A stretch of 64,000 nt of DNA, taken from NCBI GenBank assembly GCA_004764695.1, contig SMSO01000005.1:595501-659500 (forward strand), in the 5' to 3' direction. Origin of the DNA: Schizochytrium sp. TIO01 (Eukaryota > Sar > Bigyra > Thraustochytrida > Thraustochytriidae). Below, piece by piece: positions 12,625 to 23,245 of the stretch (position 1 is its first letter; every line of letters begins with the position of its first letter). The notes beneath the pieces were generated by a model. The model was given only the letters and a program-made list of their open reading frames with translations. It ran no database searches and had not been told where the DNA came from. The position numbers were made by a program, and so were the translations under genes.

Positions 12625-15600
12625 ATGGCTCACCGTGAGAACCGTCTCGAGGCCAACATGGATACCCGCATCGCTGTGATCGGCATGTCCGCCATCCTCC
12701 CCTGCGGTACCACCGTTCGTGAGTCTTGGGAGGCTATCCGCGATGGTATCGACTGCCTCAGTGATCTCCCCGAGGACCGCGTCGATGTGACCGCCTACTT
12801 CGACCCGGTCAAGACCACCAAGGATAAGATCTACTGCAAACGTGGTGGATTCATCCCTGAGTACGACTTCGACGCCCGTGAGTTCGGCCTCAACATGTTT
12901 CAGATGGAGGACTCCGACGCAAACCAAACCGTCACCCTCCTCAAGGTCAAGGAGGCCCTCGAGGACGCTGGCATCGAAGCCCTCAGCAAGGAAAAGAAGA
13001 ACATTGGATGTGTTCTCGGTATCGGTGGTGGCCAGAAGTCCAGCCACGAGTTCTACTCCCGCTTAAACTATGTTGTCGTTGAGAAGGTCCTTCGCAAGAT
13101 GGGCATGCCTGAGGAGGATGTTCAAGCTGCTGTTGAGAAGTACAAGGCCAACTTCCCTGAGTGGCGCCTTGACTCCTTCCCCGGTTTCCTCGGCAACGTT
13201 ACTGCCGGTCGCTGTACTAACACCTTCAACCTCGATGGTATGAACTGTGTCGTCGATGCTGCCTGTGCTAGTTCTCTCATCGCCGTCAAGGTTGCCATTG
13301 ATGAGCTCCTCCACGGAGACTGTGACATGATGATCACTGGTGCTACCTGCACGGATAACTCCATCGGTATGTACATGGCCTTCTCCAAGACCCCGGTGTT
13401 CTCTACCGACCCTAGCGTCCGCGCATACGATGAGAAGACCAAGGGTATGCTTATTGGCGAAGGCTCTGCCATGCTTGTGCTTAAACGTTACGCCGACGCT
13501 GTTCGTGATGGTGACGAGATTCACGCTGTCATTCGCGGCTGTGCCTCTTCCTCTGACGGTAAGGCCTCCGGTATTTACACCCCGACCATCTCTGGTCAAG
13601 AGGAGGCTCTTCGCCGTGCCTACATGCGCGCTAACGTCGACCCCGCCACCGTCACTCTTGTTGAGGGCCACGGTACCGGTACCCCCGTTGGTGACCGTAT
13701 TGAGCTCACCGCTCTCCGTAACCTCTTCGACAGTGCCTACGGCAACGAGAAGGAGAAGGTCGCTGTTGGCAGCATTAAGTCCAACATCGGTCACCTCAAG
13801 GCTGTCGCCGGTCTTGCCGGTATGATCAAGGTCATCATGGCCCTCAAGCACAAGACTCTTCCGGCCACCATCAACGTTGATGAGCCCCCTAAGCTTTACG
13901 ACAACACTCCCATCACCGACTCATCGCTGTACATTAACACGATGAACCGTCCGTGGTTCCCTGCTCCGGGTGTGCCCCGTCGTGCTGGTATCTCCAGTTT
14001 CGGTTTTGGTGGTGCCAACTACCACGCCGTTCTTGAGGAAGCCGAGCCCGAGCACCAGAAGGCTTACCGTCTCAACAGACGCCCCCAGCCGGTGCTTCTG
14101 ATGGCATCTTCAACCCAGGCTCTTGCTTCCCTCTGTGAAGCCCAGCTTAAGGAATTCGAGAAGGCTATCGAGGAGAACAAGACCGTCAAGAACACTGCTT
14201 ACATCAAGTGCGTCGACTTCTGTGAGAAGTTCAAGTTCCCTGGATCTATCCCGAGCTCTAACGCTCGCCTCGGTTTTCTTGTTAAGGAGGCCGATGATGC
14301 CACCGAGACCCTCCGTGCCATCGTTGCCCAGTTCCAAAAGTCAGCTGGCAAGGATTCTTGGCACCTTCCCCGCCAGGGTGTGAGCTTTCGTGCTCAGGGC
14401 ATCAACACCACTGGTGGTGTCGCTGCCCTCTTCTCTGGCCAGGGTGCTCAGTACACCCACATGTTCAGCGAGGTCGCCATGAACTGGCCTCAGTTCCGTG
14501 AGAGCATCTCTGACATGGATCGTGCCCAGGCTAAGGTTGCTGGCGCTGACAAGGACTACGAGCGTGTCTCCCAAGTCCTCTACCCGCGTAAGCCTTACAA
14601 CTCTGAGCCCGAGCAGGACCACAAGAAGATCTCCCTGACCTCATACTCTCAGCCCTCTACCCTGGCCTGCGCTCTTGGTGCCTACGAGATCTTCAAGCAG
14701 GCTGGTTTCAAGCCCGACTTCGCTGCCGGTCACTCTCTCGGTGAGTTTGCGGCCCTCTACGCTGCTGACTGCGTCAACCGTGACGACCTCTTTGAGCTCG
14801 TGTGCCGTCGTGCCCGCATCATGGGTGGCAAGGATGCACCTGCTACCCCCAAGGGATGCATGGCTGCTGTCATTGGACCCAACGCCGAGAAGATCCAGAT
14901 TCGCACTGCTGATGTCTGGCTCGGCAACTGCAACTCCCCTTCTCAGACTGTCATCACCGGCTCTGTTGAGGGTATCAAGAAGGAGTCCGAGCTTCTCCAG
15001 CGTGAGGGCTTCCGTGTTGTCCCCCTCGCCTGCGAGAGTGCCTTCCACTCACCGCAGATGCAAAACGCCTCCTCTGCCTTCAAGGATGTTCTCTCCAAGG
15101 TTGCCTTCCGTCAGCCTAGCGCCCAGACCAAGCTCTTCAGCAACGTGTCTGGCGAGACCTACTCCAACAATGCCCAGGACCTCCTTAAGGAGCACATGAC
15201 TAGCAGTGTTAAGTTCATCTCTCAGGTTCGCAACATGCACTCTGCTGGTGCTCGCATCTTTGTTGAGTTTGGCCCCAAGCAGGTGCTCTCTAAGCTTGTT
15301 TCCGAGACCCTCAAGGACGATCCTTCCATTATCACTATCTCTGTCAACCCTTCATCTGGCAAGGATGCCGATATTCAGCTTCGCGAGGCTGCTGTGCAGC
15401 TCGTTGTTGCTGGAGTCAACCTTCAGGGCTTCGACAAGTGGGACGCACCTGACGCCACCCGCCTTCAGCCGATTAAGAAGAAGAAGACTACTCTTCGTCT
15501 CTCGGCTGCCACTTACGTGTCTGACAAGACCAAGAAGGGCTCGCGAGGCTGCCATGAACGACGGCCGCATGCTCAGCTGTGTCAGCAAGGTCATCGCCCC

Positions 15601-18600
15601 CCCTGCCGCCAAGCCCATTGTGGACACCAAGGCTCAGGAGGAGGTTGCTCGTCTCCAGAAGCAGCTTCAGGATGCCCAGGCCCAGATCCAGAAGGCCAAG
15701 GCCGATGCTGCTGAGGCTGACAAGAAGCTTGCCGCTGCTAAGGATGAGGCCAAGCGTGCCGCCGCTTCTGCACCTGTGCAGAAGCAGGTTGACACCACCA
15801 TTGTTGATAAGCACCGTGCTATCCTCAAGTCTATGCTTGCTGAGCTTGACTGCTACTCCACTCCTGGTGCTGTGTCCAGCTCTTTCCAGGCACCTGTTGC
15901 TGCTGCCCCGGCCCCGGTCGCTGCGGCCCCTGCTCCGGTCGCTGCCGCTGCCCCTGCTGCCAACAGCGCTCTTCTTGCCAAGGCTGAGACTGTTGTCATG
16001 GAGGTTCTTGCCGCCAAGACTGGTTACGAGACCGACATGATTGAGCCCGACATGGAGCTCGAGACTGAGCTCGGCATTGACTCTATCAAGCGTGTCGAGA
16101 TTCTCTCTGAGGTCCAGGCCCAGCTCAACGTCGAGGCCAAGGATGTTGATGCTCTTAGCCGCACCCGCACCGTCGGTGAGGTTGTCAACGCCATGAAGGC
16201 TGAGATCGCTGGCAGCTCTGGTGCTGCTGCTGCCGCCCCGGCACCGGTTGCTGCTGCTCCGGCTCCCGTCGCTGCCGCCGCCCCTGCTGTCAGCAGCGCT
16301 CTTCTTGCCAAGGCTGAGACTGTTGTCATGGAGGTTCTTGCCGCCAAGACTGGTTACGAGACCGACATGATTGAGCCCGACATGGAGCTCGAGACTGAGC
16401 TCGGCATTGACTCTATCAAGCGTGTCGAGATTCTCTCTGAGGTCCAGGCCCAGCTCAACGTCGAGGCCAAGGATGTTGATGCTCTTAGCCGCACCCGCAC
16501 CGTTGGTGAGGTTGTCAACGCCATGAAGGCTGAGATTGCTGGCAGCTCTGGTGCTGCCGCTGCTGCCCCGGCCCCTGTTGCTGCTGCTCCGGCTCCCGTC
16601 GCTGCCGCCGCCCCTGCTGCCAACAGCGCTCTTCTTGCCAAGGCCGAGTCTGTTGTCATGGAGGTTCTCGCCGCCAAGACTGGTTACGAGACTGACATGA
16701 TTGAGGCCGACATGGAGCTCGAGACTGAGCTCGGCATTGACTCTATCAAGCGTGTCGAGATTCTCTCTGAGGTTCAGGCTATGCTTAACGTTGAGGCCAA
16801 GGATGTCGATGCTCTTAGCCGCACCCGCACCGTCGGTGAGGTTGTCAACGCCATGAAGGCTGAGATCGCTGGCAGCTCTGGTGCTGCCGCTGCTGCTCCG
16901 GCCCCTGTTGCTGCTGCTCCCGCTCCCGTCGCTGCCGCTGCCCCTGCTGTCAGCAGCGCTCTCCTTGAGAAGGCCGAGTCTGTTGTCATGGAGGTTCTTG
17001 CCGCCAAGACTGGTTACGAGACTGACATGATTGAGGCCGACATGGAGCTCGAGACTGAGCTCGGCATTGACTCTATCAAGCGTGTCGAGATTCTCTCTGA
17101 GGTTCAGGCCCAGCTCAACGTCGAGGCCAAGGATGTAGATGCTCTTAGCCGCACCCGCACCGTCGGTGAGGTTGTCAACGCCATGAAGGCTGAGATCGCT
17201 GGCAGCTCTGGTGCTGCCGCTGCTGCCCCGGCCCCTGTTGCTGCTGCTCCGGCTCCCGTCGCTGCCGCCGCCCCTGCTGTCAGCAGCGCTCTCCTTGAGA
17301 AGGCCGAGTCTGTTGTCATGGAGGTTCTCGCCGCCAAAACTGGTTACGAGACTGACATGATTGAGGCCGACATGGAGCTCGAGACTGAGCTTGGCATTGA
17401 CTCTATCAAGCGTGTCGAGATTCTCTCTGAGGTCCAGGCCCAGCTCAACGTCGAGGCCAAGGATGTAGATGCTCTTAGCCGCACCCGCACCGTTGGTGAG
17501 GTTGTCAACGCCATGAAGGCTGAGATCGCTGGCAGCTCTGGTGCTGCCGCTGCTGCCCCGGCCCCTGTTGCTGCTGCTCCGGCTCCCGTCGCTGCCGCCG
17601 CCCCTGCTGTCAGCAGCGCTCTCCTTGAGAAGGCCGAGTCTGTTGTCATGGAGGTTCTCGCTGCCAAGACTGGTTACGAGACTGACATGATTGAGGCCGA
17701 CATGGAGCTCGAGACTGAGCTCGGCATTGACTCTATCAAGCGTGTCGAGATTCTCTCTGAGGTCCAGGCCCAGCTCAACGTTGAGGCCAAGGATGTTGAT
17801 GCTCTTAGCCGCACCCGCACCGTCGGTGAGGTTGTCAACGCCATGAAGGCTGAGATCGCTGGCAGCTCTGGTGCTGCCGCTGCTGCTCCGGCCCCTGTTG
17901 CTGCTGCTCCCGCTCCCGTCGCTGCCGCTGCCCCTGCTGTCAGCAGCGCTCTCCTTGAGAAGGCCGAGTCTGTTGTCATGGAGGTTCTTGCCGCCAAGAC
18001 TGGTTACGAGACTGACATGATTGAGGCCGACATGGAGCTCGAGACTGAGCTCGGCATTGACTCTATCAAGCGTGTCGAGATTCTCTCTGAGGTTCAGGCT
18101 ATGCTTAACGTTGAGGCCAAGGATGTTGATGCTCTTAGCCGCACCCGCACCGTTGGTGAGGTTGTCAACGCCATGAAGGCTGAGATCGCTGGCAGCTCTG
18201 GTGCTGCCGCTGCTGCCCCGGCCCCTGTTGCTGCTGCTCCGGCTCCCGTCGCTGCCGCTACTCCTGCTGTCAGCAGCGCTCTCCTTGAGAAGGCCGAGTC
18301 TGTTGTCATGGAGGTTCTCGCCGCCAAGACTGGTTACGAGACTGACATGATTGAGGCCGACATGGAGCTCGAGACTGAGCTTGGCATTGACTCCATCAAG
18401 CGTGTCGAGATTCTCTCTGAGGTCCAGGCTATGCTTAACGTCGAGGCCAAGGATGTTGATGCTCTTAGCCGCACCCGCACCGTCGGTGAGGTTGTCAACG
18501 CCATGAAGGCTGAGATCGCTAGCAGCTCTGGTGCTGCTGCCCCTGCTCCGGCTGCTGCCGCTGCTGCCGCTGCACCGGCCCCTGCTGCTGCCCCTGCTCC

Positions 18601-21600
18601 GGCTGCTGCCGCTGCTGCCGCTGCACCGGCCCCTGCTGCTGCCCCTGCTGTCAGCAGCGCTCTTCTTGAGAAGGCTGAGTCTGTTGTCATGGAGGTTCTC
18701 GCTGCCAAGACTGGTTACGAGACTGACATGATTGAGGCCGACATGGAGCTCGAGACTGAGCTCGGCATTGACTCTATCAAGCGTGTCGAGATTCTCTCTG
18801 AGGTTCAGGCTATGCTTAACGTTGAGGCCAAGGATGTTGATGCTCTTAGCCGCACCCGCACCGTCGGTGAGGTTGTCAACGCCATGAAGGCTGAGATCGC
18901 TAGCAGCTCTGGTGCTGCTGCCCCTGCTCCGGCTGCTGCCGCTGCACCGGCCCCTGCTGCCGCTGCCCCTGCTGTCAGCAGCGCTCTCCTTGAGAAGGCT
19001 GAGTCTGTTGTCATGGAGGTTCTCGCTGCCAAGACTGGTTACGAGACTGACATGATTGAGGCCGACATGGAGCTCGAGACTGAGCTTGGCATTGACTCCA
19101 TCAAGCGTGTCGAGATTCTCTCTGAGGTTCAGGCTATGCTTAACGTTGAGGCCAAGGATGTTGATGCTCTTAGCCGCACCCGCACCGTCGGTGAGGTTGT
19201 CAACGCCATGAAGGCTGAGATCGCTGGCAGCTCTGGTGCTGCTACTGCCTCTGCTCCTGCTGCTGCAGCTGCCGCCCCTGCTATCAAGATCTCCACTGTT
19301 CACGGTGCTGACTGCGATGACCTCTCTGTGATGTCTGCTGAGCTTGTCGACATTCGTCGCGCTGATGAGCTCCTTCTTGAGCGCCCTGAGAACCGCCCGG
19401 TCCTTATTGTCGATGATGGTACCGAGCTCACCTCTGCTCTGGTGCGTGTTCTTGGTGCTGGTGCTGTAGTTCTTACCTTTGACGGTCTTCAGTTGGCTCA
19501 GCGTGCTGGTGCTGCTGTTCGCCATGTCCAGGTGAAGGACCTCTCCGCTGAGAGTGCCGAGAAGGCTATCAAGGAGGCTGAGCAACGCTTCGGCCAGCTT
19601 GGAGGCTTCATCTCCCAGCAGGCTGAGCGCTTTGCCCCTGCTGACATTCTTGGTTTCACCCTCATGTGCGCTAAGTTTGCCAAGGCTTCCCTCTGCACCC
19701 CTGTGCAGGGTGGCCGTGCCTTCTTCATTGGTGTGGCCCGTCTTGACGGTCGCCTTGGTTTCACCTCCCAGGGATCTACTGACTCCCTCACACGTGCCCA
19801 GCGTGGTGCTATCTTCGGTCTCTGCAAGACCATTGGCCTTGAGTGGTCTGCTAACGAAGTGTTCGCCCGCGGTATTGATATTGCTCGTGAGGTCCACCCT
19901 GAAGATGCTGCCGTCGCCATCACTCGCGAAATGTCCTGCGCTGACAACCGTATCCGCGAGGTCGGCATTGGCCTCAACCAGAAGCGCTGCACCATCCGTG
20001 CTGTGGACCTCAAGCCAGGTGCCCCCAAGATCCAGATCAGCCAGGATGACGTTCTCCTTGTGTCTGGTGGTGCTCGTGGTATTACTCCTCTCTGCATTCG
20101 TGAGATCACCCGTCAGGTCCGCGGTGGTAAGTACATTCTCCTCGGTCGCTCCAAGGTCCCTGCTGGTGAGCCTGCTTGGTGCAACGGTGTTTCTGATGAC
20201 GATCTTGGCAAGGCTGCTATGCAGGAGCTGAAGCGTGCTTTCTCCGCCGGTGAGGGCCCTAAGCCCACCCCGATGACCCACAAGAAGCTCGTTGGCACTA
20301 TTGCTGGTGCCCGTGAGGTTCGTTCCTCAATTGCTAACATCGAGGCTCTCGGTGGCAAGGCAATCTACTCCTCTTGTGATGTGAACTCTGCTGCTGATGT
20401 CGCCAAGGCTGTTCGCGAGGCTGAGGCTCAGCTTGGCGCCCGTGTAACTGGTGTCGTCCACGCTTCTGGTGTCCTTCGTGACCGCCTCATTGAGCAGAAG
20501 CGCCCCGATGAGTTTGATGCTGTCTTCGGCACCAAGGTGACTGGTCTCGAGAACCTCTTTGGTGCCATCGACATGGCCAACCTTAAGCACCTCGTCCTCT
20601 TCAGCTCTCTTGCTGGTTTCCACGGCAACATTGGTCAGTCTGACTACGCCATGGCTAACGAGGCCCTCAACAAGATGGGTCTTGAGCTCTCTGACCGTGT
20701 GTCCGTGAAGTCTATTTGCTTCGGCCCCTGGGATGGTGGCATGGTTACCCCCCAGCTTAAGAAGCAGTTCCAGTCTATGGGTGTTCAGATCATCCCCCGT
20801 GAGGGTGGTGCCGATACTGTGGCTCGCATTGTCCTCGGCTCCTCCCCTGCTGAAATCCTTGTTGGCAACTGGACCACTCCCACCAAGAAGGTTGGCAGTG
20901 AGCCCGTTGTGATCCACCGCAAGATCAGCGCTGCATCCAACCCTTTTCTTAAGGATCACGTCATCCAGGGTCGCTGTGTGCTCCCCATGACCATTGCTGT
21001 GGGCTGCCTTGCTGAGACCTGCCTGGGTCAGTTCCCTGGATACTCCCTCTGGGCTATTGAGGATGCTCAGCTCTTCAAGGGTGTCACCGTTGACGGTGAT
21101 GTCAACTGTGAGATCACTCTCAAGCCTTCCCAGGGTACTGCCGGCCGCGTTATGATTCAGGCCACCCTGAAGACCTTCGCTAGCGGCAAGCTTGTTCCGG
21201 CTTACCGTGCCGTGATCGTTCTCTCCACTCAGGGAAAGCCCCCTGCTGCTACTACTTCCCAGACCCCCTCTCTCCAGGCTGATCCTGCTGCCCGTGGCAA
21301 CCCTTACGACGGCAAGACCCTCTTCCACGGCCCTGCCTTCCAGGGTCTCAAGGAGATCATCTCTTGCAACAAGTCCCAGCTTGTCGCCGAGTGCACCTTC
21401 ATTCCGTCTTCCGAGAGCGCTGGTGAGTTCGCTTCTGACTACGAGTCCCACAACCCTTTTGTCAACGACATTGCTTTCCAGGCCATGCTCGTCTGGATTC
21501 GCCGCACCCTCGGCCAGGCCGCCCTCCCCAACTCTATCCAGCGCATTGTCCAGCACCGTGCTCTTCCCCAGGACAAGCCCTTCTACTTGACCCTCAAGAG

Positions 21601-21718
21601 CAACAGCGCGAGTGGCCACTCTCAGCACAAGACCTCCGTTCAGTTTCACAACGAGCAGGGTGACCTCTTCGTGGACATCCAGGCTTCCGTCACCTCTTCT
21701 GACTCCCTTGCCTTCTAA
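12625..21718 (+). CDS. PFA1: PUFA synthase subunit A, KS-MAT-(ACP)x10-KR-DH, with one apparent frameshift
   Basis: Large subunit of the PKS-like PUFA synthase, which with subunits B and C builds DHA/DPA from malonyl-CoA in the cytosol. Removing one base gives 3030 residues, against about 2900 for the nine-ACP Schizochytrium protein. KS: residues ~13-480, Cys214 in DAACASS, His349 in EGHGTGT, His390 in SNIGHLKA. MAT: ~598-900, Ser704 in GHSLGE, His808. An Ala/Lys/Gln-rich coiled-coil-like linker follows, then ten ACPs with GIDSI phosphopantetheine serines at codons 16082, 16412, 16742, 17072, 17402, 17732, 18062, 18392, 18773 and 19097. KR: GGARG from residue 2481, Ser2661, Tyr2674, Asn2678. 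C-terminal DH: HVIQG with His2778. The frame changes by one base at 15538-15541, next to a GGG run: KS-MAT is read in the frame of 12625, the rest in the frame of 15542. Homology continues directly across the break, so sequencing error or a recent indel is likelier than an intron or two genes. G/C-ending codons suggest high expression. Confidence 0.95.
15537..15542 (+). other. Reading-frame break inside PFA1
   Basis: Upstream, the frame of 12625 encodes family-conserved residues up to Thr-Lys-Lys at 15529-15537. Downstream, conserved Arg-Glu-Ala-Ala-Met resumes at 15542 in the next frame. Dropping one G of the GGG at 15537-15539 restores Lys-Lys-Ala-Arg-Glu with nothing missing. Left as it is, the first frame runs on into unrelated sequence and stops at 15714, giving 1029 residues. 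There are no GT/AG intron borders that would repair the frame without deleting conserved residues. Confidence 0.85.
15970..19230 (+). repeat. Tandem array of ten ACP-coding units (330-bp period)
   Basis: Ten near-identical units encode the ACP domains, each about 85 residues, joined by Ala/Pro-rich linkers. Serine-codon spacing is exactly 330 bp seven times, then 381 bp between ACP8 and ACP9 and 324 bp between ACP9 and ACP10, entirely because the Ala/Pro linker varies. Units 1-2 carry Pro before the DMELE motif, units 3-10 Ala. Units 1, 2, 4, 5 and 6 have Gln and units 3 and 7-10 Met after the conserved Val-Gln-Ala. Confidence 0.95.
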
Positions 21719-21976
21719 AGTTGTGAGGCTCTCTTGTCTTGTCAGTCGCGAAAGTGTAAGCAAGAACTTTGTCATACAAAGAAGCAACCAACTTCCGAAC
21801 CAACACACCTTGTAGGATTACAACCAAAACTTTCTATAAATAGTGCGCAAGAATAACCAGTAAGCTATCCTTCGTGTACCTGTTACAACAACGACATTTT
21901 TACTTGATCTTCCTACTTGTGATGGGTAGTCCCGGCTTGTACTGACAGTGATGCCACAGCAGAGTAGATCATTGTG

Positions 21977-21990
21977 AATAAATAAATAAG
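21977..21990 (+). terminator. Candidate polyadenylation signal of PFA1
   Basis: Overlapping AATAAA hexamers lie about 260 bases after the stop codon. AATAAA is not shown to be the signal in this lineage and is common in AT-rich DNA, so this is a weak call. Confidence 0.25.
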
Positions 21991-22130
21991 CCTACTTATT
22001 ATATTCCCAAAGTACTCGCTGGGATATTATTAGTATCACGAAAAGTGATATGTTTTTTAAACTCCAAGATCTAACCTTTTTTTTTAATGGCCAAAAAGTC
22101 GCCAGAACACATCTTACAATAAACAAAAAA

Positions 22131-22193
22131 TTAGATTATATCGTATGTATATAATATTATATTATATTATTATATACATACGATATAATCTAA
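22131..22193. repeat. Perfect inverted repeat: 26-bp arms, 11-base loop
   Basis: The left arm 22131-22156 and the right arm 22168-22193 are exact reverse complements, separated by an 11-base A/T loop. The arms are AT-rich but include non-repetitive bases (a CGTATGTA core), so this is not simply a run of TA. It lies about 410 bases downstream of the PFA1 stop codon. It could be a small foldback element, a cruciform-forming site or an RNA hairpin. Confidence 0.85.
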
Positions 22194-23245
22194 AGCCATT
22201 CCAGACTTATTCGGTGATGAAAAATGCTTTCCCAGCTTTATACAAACTATTCAAAAAGTTGCATGACCCATTTTCAGATATATTTAATAGTATAAGATTA
22301 TGTCCATTTGTTTTCAAAGTTATTCAAGAGTTTACATCTTGAAGTTTCATCCCTTTACTACTACACTGTTTTTCGTTTTGGTTTTTTCTCTAACGGCGAA
22401 AGAAACAAGTCACCAAGCTTAACTAGTAGGCATCTTTGTGGTGACGAAATTAAAGTTGAATATATAAATTATAGTTAGTCATTATGGAATCTCAGTTTGA
22501 ACGAAGCTAAGCTGTTTATAAAAATCACTGCATGGAGATAATACTTGAATTTTGATGAAAGTGTTTATGAAGAAGTTTAATCTTGCTTTTTTTTAAATGT
22601 TATTCTCTAATATAGAAATATTTCAATAAAGAATCATATGAAGGGATAATAAATACAGAGAATGATCGTTATCATTTGATATGTCGAACGCTAATCTATC
22701 ATCTTATCTAGGAAACAAAGGTGGAAATAAAGGAAAGCCCTACACGAGTTAATTCCTCAAATGAACTACTTTGGATTATCAAATCCAACTGCTGACACTG
22801 GATACATGCATGTATTTAGTGGGTGTTACTGTACTTCCTTATTTCCTTTAATTCAATTGTCTTGATTTTTACTTGGGAGATTCTACTTGAAAATCATCTC
22901 CCTTCACTTACGGTTATATAGAAAGACCCTTCAATTCGAATGCTGGCCAGGTACAATAACTATCAGCGATTCCCCTCCACTAGACATGGCCGACTGTAAG
23001 CACCTCAACCCGATTTCAAGCAACACATGATGACTAGCTGTTTCCGCAAAACAACAAATAAGAGAGGTAGTGGAAAACACCCAGTTCGCTCGAGCTCCCC
23101 TAGTAGATTCGACATTCACTTTCTATTTGATTGCTAATTGTGGGTCCGGCTATTTAAGGAAAGAACTGATGAAAGTCCACCTCACGCAATCAAATCGCGG
23201 TCTAGTTGGAAGCTACAATGGCCGACGTATGCGCGCCTCTATCTT

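Larger units (their letters stand above)
21719..23245. other. PFA1 3' flank and intergenic DNA
   Basis: The first 250 bases are probably the PFA1 3' UTR. The remainder is AT-rich with no convincing reading frame. It holds one notable structure, the perfect hairpin at 22131-22193, which is listed separately. Confidence 0.6.

Noticed and set aside
15538-15541. Programmed ribosomal frameshift in PFA1
   Set aside because: No known slippery heptamer or downstream stimulatory structure is evident, and orthologues are read in one frame; a base error or recent indel explains it more simply.
15488-20281. Minus-strand open frame of 1597 codons
   Set aside because: It lies wholly antisense to the ACP-KR part of PFA1, is internally repetitive only because the ACP units are, and exists because C/G-ending sense codons rarely create antisense stops.
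20327-21808. Minus-strand open frame of 493 codons
   Set aside because: Antisense shadow of the KR-DH part of PFA1 with no motifs of its own; the same holds for 13063-13851 and 12613-13047.
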